The position numbers and the translations under genes were made by a program. A stretch of 64,000 bases of DNA, taken from Rhizobium giardinii bv. giardinii H152. Lineage in GTDB: Bacteria; Pseudomonadota; Alphaproteobacteria; Rhizobiales; Rhizobiaceae. Location of the stretch: positions 1-64,000 of the forward strand of contig NZ_KB902624.1 of assembly GCF_000379605.1 (NCBI RefSeq), in the 5' to 3' direction. Each line of letters opens with the position of its first letter. Position 1 is the first letter of the stretch. Positions 1-9,736 of this stretch are shown piece after piece. The notes below the pieces were generated by a model. It made no database searches. It had not been told where the DNA came from and worked only from the letters and a program-made list of their open reading frames with translations.

Positions 1-2
1 AA

Positions 3-323
3 CTCATCGGCATGCAGGCCTTGGATCAATATGCCAACAGCCGAGCCGGCGAAAAACACTTCGTCACTCTTAAACCCGTCGCGGCCGATCTGTTGGGGAA
101 CCTTGTAGATCGCCGCACCCAGCGACGACGTGTCGGGCTTTGCGAGCTTTTCAGCAGCGTCGTAGATCTCGGTCGCCGATGTTATGGAGTATGGTGGATT
201 GCAGAGGGCGGCATCAAAAAACCTCGGGTCGGATGTTGCTGCCATGGCGGAAGTGGCCTGCAGGAAAGTGACAATGGCGCCCGCGGCGAAAGCGCTACGG
301 TGGCGGGACTTCGGTTTCAGCAT
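3..323 (-). CDS. Secreted protein of unknown function, 3' end outside the window
   Basis: The minus strand is open from an ATG at 323 to the window edge (107 codons seen), so the C-terminus is missing. Residues 1-28 form a typical Sec signal peptide: basic start (MLKPKSRHR), hydrophobic middle, and a likely cleavage site after SAMA. The mature part begins TSDPRFFDAALC, and the partial protein has no motif I can assign to a family. It is transcribed away from the chemotaxis receptor, so the two genes share the intergenic region at 324-629. The protein is probably periplasmic. The reading frame is supported by continuity and by the signal peptide, not by a family match. Confidence 0.6.
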   Translation of the reverse strand, partial: MLKPKSRHRSAFAAGAIVTFLQATSAMAATSDPRFFDAALCNPPYSITSATEIYDAAEKLAKPDTSSLGAAIYKVPQQIGRDGFKSDEVFFAGSAVGILIQGLHADE

Positions 324-629
324 GAGCAATCCTTTTGGGGGTGGAGGTTGTCGAGATTGAACGTACACGCACAGGCTGTTAAATGCCCATCCTCTTTTCC
401 GCCGTTCACAGGAAAATGTCGCTCGGTTGCCATCGATGTCGCTAATTGAATGAAAACTTAAAAGAAAAGAAAGATTTTCACTTAATATTAGAAATGGCTT
501 TTGGAATTGTAAAAAGTTGGTGCCGAGATGTATTCCGCGCCACCACTACCAGCGCGCCCAAGCAGAATGATTTTGCATCACGGGTTCTTGTTTGTTCCGC
601 CGGACCACAGTCCAGCGATGGGAGGATCT
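324..629. other. Divergent intergenic region
   Basis: About 300 bases lie between the secreted-protein gene and the chemotaxis receptor. The middle (about 445-500) is AT-rich and probably holds promoters for both directions, but no pair of hexamers is convincing. The only clear signal is the Shine-Dalgarno GGAGG at 621-625, which fixes the start of the next gene. Confidence 0.5.
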
Positions 630-2561
630 ATGTCTCGTCCGAAAATCAAAACAGCACTCGTGGGAATGCTTGTTGCTATCAGCATCATATTTGGGGGCTT
701 TGCGTTTTACTCGGTAAATCGCCTCGAAGTCGTCAATAAATACGTCAGCGAGCTGGCAACCAACTGGATGCCGAGCCTTGCCTTGGCGAAGAATATGAGC
801 GCCGACTTGAGCACTCTGCGCGTTGTGTACCGTGACCACCTCCTGTCCGTTGATGACGCGGGCAGGGAGCGTGCGGAGGCGAGAATAAAACAGACCGGCG
901 AGGCTTTCCTTGTGCATTTGGTAGCATTCGAAAAGAACGCCACGAGCAAGAGCCAAACCAACCAGATCCGGGCGGAGGTGCAGCGCTACGACGCCGTCGG
1001 CGCTCGCGTCGTAACCGCCTCCCGTATGGGCAAGACCGACGAAGCCAAGAAAATACTTTGGTCGGAATTGGCGCCTCAGGCCGATAAGATCGTCAAGCAG
1101 GTGAGCGCCCTTGTGGAAACCGTCGAAGCCGGCGCCAAGGGAACCTATTCGAGCAGCCAAGTCGTCCATGACACGGCTCTGGTCGTAACGTTGATCGCCA
1201 TCGGCTTGTGCGCCGTAGCGATCGGCGGTTCGATCTGGTTTGCTGTGTCGGGCATTGCCAGGCCGATCCAGACAATTACCGCTTCCATGAAGAATCTGGC
1301 ACAAGGTAATTCAAATTCTGCGATTCCCTATGATGGGCGCGCCGACGAGATTGGTGACATGGCCGCTGCTGTCGAAGTGTTTCGCGTGAACGCTGTCGCT
1401 AATCAGCGCCTTGAACAGGAAGCCCATGCGCAGCGGAACCAGACTGAACAGGAACGGCGCAAGGTCGCCGAGGCCGAGCGGATAAAGGCTGATGCCATGG
1501 TTCACGCGACATCCGGTCTGGCCAACGGTTTGAAGCATCTCGCCAGCGGCGACCTCACTTTCCAGCTCTCTGAGCCCTTTGCCGCCGACTTTGAGAGCCT
1601 TCGCTCCGACTTCAACGCGGCGGTTGGACAGCTTGCCGAAACGTTGGGCTCGGTCGCTCAATCGACGGGTACCATCGACAATGGCACACGAGAAATCAGC
1701 CAGAGTGCGGAAGATCTGTCAAAGCGCACCGAGCAGCAGGCCGCCTCCCTTGAAGAAACCGCCGCTGCACTGGATCAGATCACCGCAAATGTCACCAATT
1801 CCTCCAAACGCGCCGATGAGGCACGGACGGTGGCGGTCGAAGCCAACAAGAGCGCTGCGGACTCCGGCAAGGTGGTTGCCGACGCGGTCAACGCCATGCA
1901 GAAGATCGAGCAGTCTTCAAACCAGATCGCCAGCATTATCGGCGTGATCGACGAGATCGCGTTTCAGACTAATCTGCTTGCCTTGAACGCAGGGGTTGAA
2001 GCAGCTCGTGCGGGAGATGCCGGCAAGGGCTTTGCAGTTGTGGCACAGGAAGTGCGTGAACTGGCGCAGCGCTCGGCGAAAGCGGCAAAAGAGATCAAGG
2101 ATCTCATTCGCAACTCCAGCGCAGAGGTTCAGAGCGGCGTTAAGCTTGTCAGTGAAACCGGTCAAGCACTCAAGACGATCGAGGGTTACATCATCACGGT
2201 AAACCGGCATATGGATTCGATCGCCACCTCCGCTCGTGAGCAATCCATTGGCCTTGCCGAGGTGAACACCGCCGTCAACCAGATGGATCAGGTGACACAG
2301 CAGAACGCGGCGATGGTTGAAGAAACCAATGCAGCCAGCGCAACACTCGCCAATGAGGCTGGGCGGCTGCGCGAACTGATCAGCCAATTCCAGCTCGGGG
2401 GACAACGCTCACCGCAGACGATCACCGCCAGAAAACTGACAGGCCTGACATTTGCAAGCAATCAGCATAAGCCTGTCGGCTCGCCCGTGCGGCGAATGGC
2501 CAACTCGGTTGCCAAGGCGTTTGGCGGTGGGCTGGCGGCAAGTGCCAACGATAGCTTATGA
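630..2561 (+). CDS. Methyl-accepting chemotaxis protein (transmembrane receptor)
   Basis: This is a membrane chemoreceptor that would signal ligand occupancy to CheA/CheW. The protein has 643 residues: TM1 at about 8-30, a periplasmic helical ligand domain to about 180, TM2 at about 181-205, a HAMP linker at about 206-258 and a long cytoplasmic signalling domain. The conserved hairpin tip is visible at about 436-460 (DEIAFQTNLLALNAGVEAAR). An in-frame ATG at 528 would add 34 residues, but ATG 630 has GGAGG at 621-625 and places TM1 right after a short basic N-terminus, so 630 is preferred. No CheR/CheB docking pentapeptide is visible at the C-terminus. The ligand cannot be inferred; the neighbours give no clear hint. 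Confidence 0.93.
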   Translation: MSRPKIKTALVGMLVAISIIFGGFAFYSVNRLEVVNKYVSELATNWMPSLALAKNMSADLSTLRVVYRDHLLSVDDAGRERAEARIKQTGEAFLVHLVAFEKNATSKSQTNQIRAEVQRYDAVGARVVTASRMGKTDEAKKILWSELAPQADKIVKQVSALVETVEAGAKGTYSSSQVVHDTALVVTLIAIGLCAVAIGGSIWFAVSGIARPIQTITASMKNLAQGNSNSAIPYDGRADEIGDMAAAVEVFRVNAVANQRLEQEAHAQRNQTEQERRKVAEAERIKADAMVHATSGLANGLKHLASGDLTFQLSEPFAADFESLRSDFNAAVGQLAETLGSVAQSTGTIDNGTREISQSAEDLSKRTEQQAASLEETAAALDQITANVTNSSKRADEARTVAVEANKSAADSGKVVADAVNAMQKIEQSSNQIASIIGVIDEIAFQTNLLALNAGVEAARAGDAGKGFAVVAQEVRELAQRSAKAAKEIKDLIRNSSAEVQSGVKLVSETGQALKTIEGYIITVNRHMDSIATSAREQSIGLAEVNTAVNQMDQVTQQNAAMVEETNAASATLANEAGRLRELISQFQLGGQRSPQTITARKLTGLTFASNQHKPVGSPVRRMANSVAKAFGGGLAASANDSL

Positions 2562-3760
2562 TGCAAGCTGCGTTTGCCTCTCCGACGACAAGCGACCAGA
2601 TGCTTGAAGTCTCGGGAGTTTTGTGACGCTTTGACAGCACGTTCGGGTACCAGCACTGCCGCATCCCGTGTATCAGAGCGGAAGCGAACCCTGAGTCCCC
2701 GTTCTGTGCTCGCAGATCCTGTGGAATTTGCGCGATATCGCGACGGGCCCTTGGGTCGATACGGAACCAAGTCTTTTGGGACTACCGACATTTGTGTCAA
2801 TCTGACTTCCCGCCGTCGCGCGGAATTGAGCCCGAGTCGACCGGCGCATAAGCAGACGCGCGCCGGTGTGGTCACCATTTGTGATTTCGACTCCATGAGC
2901 AGCATACGCGGCTTTGATCTTCTCCTTGGTCGCTTCTGTTGCGGTTCCCGTCGACCCAAAACGATGTACGGTCGAAAACGCGATTCCGGCATTTTGGGCC
3001 AAGTCTCTGACGGACCATTTCAACATCGCGCGAGCGGCTCTATTTGCTTCGGGTGTAAGTGCTGCCGCATTTCAAAAGATACCCGACGAGTTGCTCGTCA
3101 AACGCGGCATTCGGGCGCAGCATTTGAACAGCGGTTGCGCAGGCAACCAAGGTTTCCCTATTGACGGGGTTTGGACCCGCCTTCCAGGCATCGCGCGATA
3201 GGGAGCTTGGCCGCGGAGAAACGTTTCAAGATTGATTTCCGCATCGGCGAGTTACGAATCCATGATCTGACCCATTTTGCATGACGCGCCTCGTTTCCGC
3301 CGCCGGTTAAACTCACCTACGGTCGCCATTTTGTCCGGCAGCGCCACCATTCCGCTTGCGTAGCGGCAAGGCTCAGGAGAATGCGACCAATCTAAAGCGC
3401 GGCATTTGAAGCCCGACTTCTGAGGCGGTTCGCTCACCTGGATCCGCCAGGATTGATCAGTCCTGGAAGATTTGTGTGTTCGGTCATTGTATGGTGGTCA
3501 GGCGGTCTTCATAATACCCCCTTCGATTGCGCATCGCAGTCAGAGTGCGTCGATGCACAGGTGAGCTTTCAAGCCCGAGCGAGTTGATACCGTCTCTTCA
3601 GGTTGCCAGTCCAGACACTCCTTTCGGACTGCATATGCCGTGATACAGAATGTGGTGGCGACGTCTCCTTATGGCTGCCCCTACTGGTTTTTGATATCCG
3701 AGTGCAGTTAGCTAGCAACTATGACTGATAGATCCCCCCGGTTGGTGTGGAAGAGGTCAC
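2562..3760. other. Gene-poor stretch with decayed coding sequence
   Basis: No intact gene is recognisable in this 1.2 kb. The only identifiable content is the XRE-type regulator remnant on the minus strand (2820-3059). Several overlapping short open frames on both strands lack ribosome sites and family features. The stretch looks like an old insertion or deletion scar between the chemoreceptor and the nicotinate genes. Confidence 0.5.
2820..3059 (-). pseudogene. Remnant of a small XRE-family helix-turn-helix regulator
   Basis: Minus-strand reading from 3059 gives LTPEANRAARAMLKWSVRDL and then a helix-turn-helix (AQNAGIAFSTVHRF) followed by TEATKEKIKAAYAAHGVEI. This is the standard layout of the 70-90 residue rhizobial XRE regulators (RAARALLGWSQ-type N-terminus, then the EAT..KI..ALE.AGVEF segment). 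The usual N-terminus lies upstream of the first in-frame ATG (3026) and is cut off by an in-frame stop. An ATG exists two frames away at about 3067, as if a small indel had separated start codon and body. The C-terminus runs on into unrelated sequence. It is most likely non-functional, although translation from ATG 3026 cannot be excluded. Confidence 0.55.
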
Positions 3761-4222
3761 TCAGGTTTCCTCATCCTCGGAAATCTTCCGCAGCAGGTAG
3801 AGCAGCGCCACGCGTTCCGCGGGATTGAGCTTTTCCATGGTAAGATCGGTGATCAGGCTCGCCCGCGGATACATGGCGTCAAGAACATCCCTGCCGTCCG
3901 GCAGCAGCGACATGATGACTTTGCGTCCGTCTTGCGCGTCCTTTGAGACCTCGATCAGGCCTCGTGCCTTCAAGCGGTCAATGATACCCCTGATCGTCGC
4001 CTGATCGACGGCCGTGGCCTTGACGAGTTCGGCCTGAGAGCTCGGGCCGTTGTCGCGTAGCGCACAAAGCGTCACGAACTGCACGGAGGTGAGGTGCGGG
4101 TCGCTGGCGTTTTCCTGGAAGATAGCGAGGTGTTTTTGGTAGGCCTTGCGCATCAGGTGACCGACCTGATCGGTGAACCGGTAGCCGATTTGCCGATCCG
4201 GCTTCTCCTGCTCATCCGACAT
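3761..4222 (-). CDS. MarR-family regulator, probable NicR-type repressor of nicotinate genes
   Basis: This is a winged helix-turn-helix repressor of about 153 residues, the usual MarR length. The recognition region reads SQAELVKATAVDQATIRGII, followed by the wing (SKDAQDGRKVIMSL). A longer frame opens at 4276, but the ATG at 4222 (MSDEQEKPD) fits family N-termini better; no strong Shine-Dalgarno decides. It is the last gene of the minus-strand nic group, about 140 bases after nicX. In Pseudomonas the nicotinate pathway is controlled by the MarR protein NicR, so this gene is the likely repressor of the two nic promoters in 8871-9193. The operator assignment is inference. A paralogous MarR lies at 23138-23629. 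Confidence 0.8.
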   Translation of the reverse strand: MSDEQEKPDRQIGYRFTDQVGHLMRKAYQKHLAIFQENASDPHLTSVQFVTLCALRDNGPSSQAELVKATAVDQATIRGIIDRLKARGLIEVSKDAQDGRKVIMSLLPDGRDVLDAMYPRASLITDLTMEKLNPAERVALLYLLRKISEDEET

Positions 4223-4361
4223 CTGGCCCGCCCTTTCAATTATTCGGTCCCGGATCGACGGGAGGCGTCGCCACATTTGCGACGATGCTCCCCGTGCTGT
4301 TGATTAGATTGCCCTTTCCGGAAGCGCAATCTCCGGCGTCAGCCCAAATGCTGCCGAACCT

Positions 4362-5393
4362 TCATTTCCAGTGGTACTGCATTTCCTTGAGAGCGATGTC
4401 GCCGTCGAGAACCATCGGCTCGTCGTCGAGGAATAGCGAGCAATTGCGCATCGGGATATCGAGATGGCAGGCGGTATCGTTCGGTCCGCCCAATTCGTTG
4501 TTCGGGCCGGTGGAGAACATCACGTTGCCGTAGAAGGAGCGGGCCTCCATGCCCATGCCGCCCGGGAATTCTCCGGGCACCATGCGATGCCACTTGGCGT
4601 TCTGGTTGAGGCCCCAGCCGACATGGCTCATGCCCATGCCGCGCGGGTCGTTGAAACCTGCCATGTAGGATTTCACCAGCTCGGCGTCGAGGCCGCCGCG
4701 AATGTCGGTGATCCAGCCGTTTTCGATCGTATAGATAATCGGGTCGCGAACGTAGATGTTCTGCGGCAACAGGATGTCGCCGGGGGCAACAACAATCGTG
4801 CCGTCGACGCCATCGTCGTCACCACCGGTGAACACAAAGCCGGACGGCCAATGGTCCCAGCGGCCCGGCTCGTCCGTGCACGCATATTCCGTGATGGCAG
4901 GATAAGTGTTGAGCTTGTAGGTGACATCCGTGCCGTGCTGGGAGGTGATCCGCATCACCTTCGCCTTGGACAGCAGTTCACCGGCGAATTCGACGCGCTC
5001 GCGCAGTTCCTTCGTCGGCAACATACGGGCAAGAAGCTCCGGCGGTTCCACAGCGGTGAGAATGCGCGTGCCGGACGCCTGGATCGCCATCTGTTCCGGG
5101 CTGAAGAGCAGGAATATACAATCGATCAGCATGTCGGCCGCCTTCAGGGCCTCGACGGCTTCCGGCATGGCTGCGAGGCCCGTCTGGCCGACCGCCCATG
5201 CACCTGCCGGCGGCACCGGCGGCAAACGCATATGGTACATCTTGGCGCCAAGCCGCATGCCTGCCGCCATGAATGCGTCGGCGTAATCGAGGCGCTCGTT
5301 GCCCTGGGTCAGGACGATGAGTTTTTCGCCCTCGTGGACGCCCGACATCTTCAATTGATGCAGGCAGATTTCCGTAAAGCTGAAATGATCCAT
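4362..5393 (-). CDS. nicX: 2,5-dihydroxypyridine 5,6-dioxygenase
   Basis: This is an Fe(II) extradiol-type ring-cleaving enzyme that opens 2,5-dihydroxypyridine to N-formylmaleamate. It has 343 residues, normal for NicX, which has an aminopeptidase-like fold. The metal-binding residues known from Pseudomonas NicX (two His and one Asp) are matched by H257 in SHVGWG and by H310/D312 in ACHLDIP; the 53-residue spacing between the two histidines is the same. It sits directly behind nicF in the minus-strand operon and ahead of the MarR gene, with every other pathway step encoded beside it. The enzyme is cytoplasmic. Family, motifs and context all agree. Confidence 0.93.
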   Translation of the reverse strand: MDHFSFTEICLHQLKMSGVHEGEKLIVLTQGNERLDYADAFMAAGMRLGAKMYHMRLPPVPPAGAWAVGQTGLAAMPEAVEALKAADMLIDCIFLLFSPEQMAIQASGTRILTAVEPPELLARMLPTKELRERVEFAGELLSKAKVMRITSQHGTDVTYKLNTYPAITEYACTDEPGRWDHWPSGFVFTGGDDDGVDGTIVVAPGDILLPQNIYVRDPIIYTIENGWITDIRGGLDAELVKSYMAGFNDPRGMGMSHVGWGLNQNAKWHRMVPGEFPGGMGMEARSFYGNVMFSTGPNNELGGPNDTACHLDIPMRNCSLFLDDEPMVLDGDIALKEMQYHWK

Positions 5394-5437
5394 GCTCGTT
5401 CCCTTATAGTGATTAAAGGCGTGGGTGTTTTGCCCCG

Positions 5438-6079
5438 TTACGGGCAGCCGAATTTGACTTTAGCGATTTCGGCAATCGCTTCCTCGCGCGCGACGACGTC
5501 CCCGTACTTGCTGTCGATGTCGAAGAGATTGGCATTGTGCGGATCGGGATGGCGATCTCCGACGCAGTCGCGAACGACGATTGTGCGGAAACCGTGCTGG
5601 ACGGCATCCACCGCGCTGGCGCGGATGCAGCCGCTCGTCGAGCACCCTGCGAGCACGACGGTGTCGATGCCCTGTGCATGGAGATGCGAGGCGAGGCTGG
5701 TGCCGAAGAAGGCGCTGGCATACTGCTTGACGATGACGAGTTCGCCAGCCCCCGGCTGGACCTCGTCGCAGAATTCCGCCAGTACGTTGCCCTCGACCAT
5801 GGCCTTCATGACCGGCGACTTCTTCACCCACATGCCGCCATCGGCGCAATTTTCCGCCAGGTAGAGGATGCGCGTGTGGATGACCGGCACGCCGGCGGCG
5901 CGGGCGGCGTCGATCAGTTCCGGCGTCCTGGCAACCGCTTCGACCACGCCGGGCGCATAGAGCGGCGCACCCTCGATCGTGTAGGCCTTGAGGAAATCGA
6001 TGACGAGAAGGGCGGGGCGCTGGCCAAAGCCGATGCGGTTGCCCCAGACACCCTGATAATTGGCTTCGGCGCTCTGCAT
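5438..6079 (-). CDS. nicF: Maleamate amidohydrolase (isochorismatase superfamily)
   Basis: This enzyme hydrolyses maleamate to maleate and ammonia in nicotinate degradation. The 213-residue protein has the Rossmann-like cysteine hydrolase fold. The catalytic triad is visible as D28 (LLVIDFLKAY), K118 (IVKQYASAF) and C151 (CSTSGCIRASA), with the cis-peptide region just before the cysteine. The length equals that of characterised NicF. It lies 10 bases downstream of nicE and about 45 bases upstream of nicX on the same strand, so it is part of one operon. Other isochorismatase-family activities are possible for the fold, but the complete pathway context makes maleamate the natural substrate. Confidence 0.9.
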   Translation of the reverse strand: MQSAEANYQGVWGNRIGFGQRPALLVIDFLKAYTIEGAPLYAPGVVEAVARTPELIDAARAAGVPVIHTRILYLAENCADGGMWVKKSPVMKAMVEGNVLAEFCDEVQPGAGELVIVKQYASAFFGTSLASHLHAQGIDTVVLAGCSTSGCIRASAVDAVQHGFRTIVVRDCVGDRHPDPHNANLFDIDSKYGDVVAREEAIAEIAKVKFGCP

Positions 6080-6089
6080 GATGTTCTCT

Positions 6090-6842
6090 TCAGTATGCGC
6101 CGGACAGTAGCGCGCCGGCCCCCGGCGAAACTGCTTCCAGTCCGAGCGATTTCAACATGCAATAGGTGGTTGCTGCGGCAGCCGTGATCACCGGCTTTCC
6201 GGTCATCGCCTCGACCTTGGCGATCACAGGCAGGGATGGCATCTGCACGCAGGCCGAAAGCACGATCACATCGACGTCCGTCAAATCCAGCATTTGCACA
6301 ATGGCCGGCAGGTTTTCCGGATCGTGGCGGGCAACATCCAGATTGTCGGGAATTTCCAGCGCCCGCCAGTCCATGACTTCGAAACCTTCCTCGCGGATAT
6401 AATTGACGACGAGTTCGGTCAACGGCTTCATGTAGGGCGCGACGACGGCGATCTTCTTCGCCTTCATCACCTTCAGCCCCTCGATCAGCGCGCCGGCGCT
6501 GGTCACGACCGGAATGTTCGTGCCTTCGTCGATCGTGCGGCCGGTCAGGCGTTTTTCCGATTGACGATGATAGCCGAGCCCCATGGCCATGATGGCGACT
6601 AGGCAGGCATAACCGAGGACATCGACGCGGGCATCCGACAGCTCGATCGCGCAACGGTCGGATTCAGCGTCCATCGCCGCCAGTTCTTCCTTCACGACTC
6701 TCTTCATGCGCATGCGGCTGGAGTGGAAGGTGAAACGTTCGGGACGAATCGACTGTCGTGCCATCAGCATGGCCGGAATTTCCGTTTCCATTGTCGTGTT
6801 GGAGCTCGGCACGATCTGGCCGATCCGATAGGGTTTCTGCAC
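6090..6842 (-). CDS. nicE: Maleate cis-trans isomerase
   Basis: The enzyme converts maleate to fumarate, the last step of the pathway. With GTG at 6842 as start the protein has 250 residues, the family size, and begins QKPYRIGQIVPSSNT, the normal N-terminus of this family. AAGGAG at 6849-6854 sits six bases before the GTG and decides the start; the ATG at 6959 would overlap nicD and add unrelated residues. The two catalytic cysteines are present at C80 (YACLVAIM) and C198 (LSACVQMPS); their spacing of 118 equals that of characterised maleate isomerases. It follows nicD in the operon and precedes nicF. Confidence 0.92.
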   Translation of the reverse strand: MQKPYRIGQIVPSSNTTMETEIPAMLMARQSIRPERFTFHSSRMRMKRVVKEELAAMDAESDRCAIELSDARVDVLGYACLVAIMAMGLGYHRQSEKRLTGRTIDEGTNIPVVTSAGALIEGLKVMKAKKIAVVAPYMKPLTELVVNYIREEGFEVMDWRALEIPDNLDVARHDPENLPAIVQMLDLTDVDVIVLSACVQMPSLPVIAKVEAMTGKPVITAAAATTYCMLKSLGLEAVSPGAGALLSGAY

Positions 6843-6930
6843 GGGTGGGCTCCTTTGATGGATGGGCGGACGCGCATAGGCGCTCTCTGCATCAATAAAA
6901 ATGGCGGACCAAAAGGCCCACCATCGGTCA

Positions 6931-9066
<2,136 letters not shown>

Positions 9067-9193
9067 TTTATCGTGGATGCAGGAAGCGGGTGCCGATATG
9101 GGTGTTGCCGGTGCGGAAAGGGGTGGAGATGGCTGCTGATACTCCTTCCACTGTGTTCGCTTTGCTCTTGTCTCGTTGCCGGAGTATCTCTGT

Positions 9194-9736
9194 ATGAGCG
9201 AGGTCTTCCGGATCGATGTCAATGGTTCAACGCATACCGTCGAGGCAGATCCGAAGACGCCGCTTCTTTATATCTTGAGAAATGATCTCGCGCTGAACGG
9301 ACCGAAATTCGGGTGCGGCCTGGGCGAGTGCGGCGCCTGCTCCGTCCTGATCGATGAACGGGCCGTCCGCGCGTGCACCATTCCGCTTTTAGCCGTCGGG
9401 TCACGCCGCGTGACCACGCTGGAGGGGCTTGGTGATGAGGGCAATCTTCACCCCGTCCAGCAAGCTTTCATAGACGCCGCAGCCGCGCAATGCGGCTATT
9501 GCCTGAACGGCATGATCATTGCGACCGTCGCGTTGCTCAAGCGCAATCCCACGCCGGGCGAGGCGGATATCCGCGAGGAGCTTCGCCACAATCTATGTCG
9601 CTGCGGAACGCATATCGAAATTCTCGCGGCCGTCCGGCGCGCGGCCGGGCTGTCACAGGCGGCTGAACAGCGCAAGACGGGTCGCAGGGCCGCCATCGTC
9701 GAAGGAGCGGCCGGGACATTGGAGCGGCAACAATGA
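9194..9736 (+). CDS. nicA: Nicotinate hydroxylase small subunit, two [2Fe-2S] clusters
   Basis: This is the iron-sulfur subunit of the molybdenum enzyme that hydroxylates nicotinate to 6-hydroxynicotinate. Of its 180 residues, C41, C46, C49 and C61 form the plant-type [2Fe-2S] site (CGLGECGAC), and C100, C103, C135 and C137 form the second cluster (CGYC and CRC). ATG 9194 is chosen over 9176 because it starts directly with the ferredoxin strand (MSEVFRIDVN) and has GGAG at 9181. The tail after about residue 155 is longer than in minimal xanthine-oxidase small subunits. The stop overlaps nicB by four bases, so the subunits are translationally coupled. It passes electrons from the Mo site of NicB to the cytochrome domain. 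Confidence 0.93.
   Translation: MSEVFRIDVNGSTHTVEADPKTPLLYILRNDLALNGPKFGCGLGECGACSVLIDERAVRACTIPLLAVGSRRVTTLEGLGDEGNLHPVQQAFIDAAAAQCGYCLNGMIIATVALLKRNPTPGEADIREELRHNLCRCGTHIEILAAVRRAAGLSQAAEQRKTGRRAAIVEGAAGTLERQQ

Noticed and set aside
12..449. Plus-strand 145-codon frame at the window start
   Set aside because: It runs opposite the secreted-protein gene, which has a signal peptide; the plus frame has no ribosome site or motif.
3480..3700. Possible transposase fragment in the gene-poor stretch
   Set aside because: Translated pieces in the minus frames gave no stable similarity to any transposase family I know.
4464..5864. 466-codon plus-strand open frame opposite nicX/nicF
   Set aside because: Antisense of two well-supported genes; composition is rich in Arg/His/Val as expected for shadow frames.
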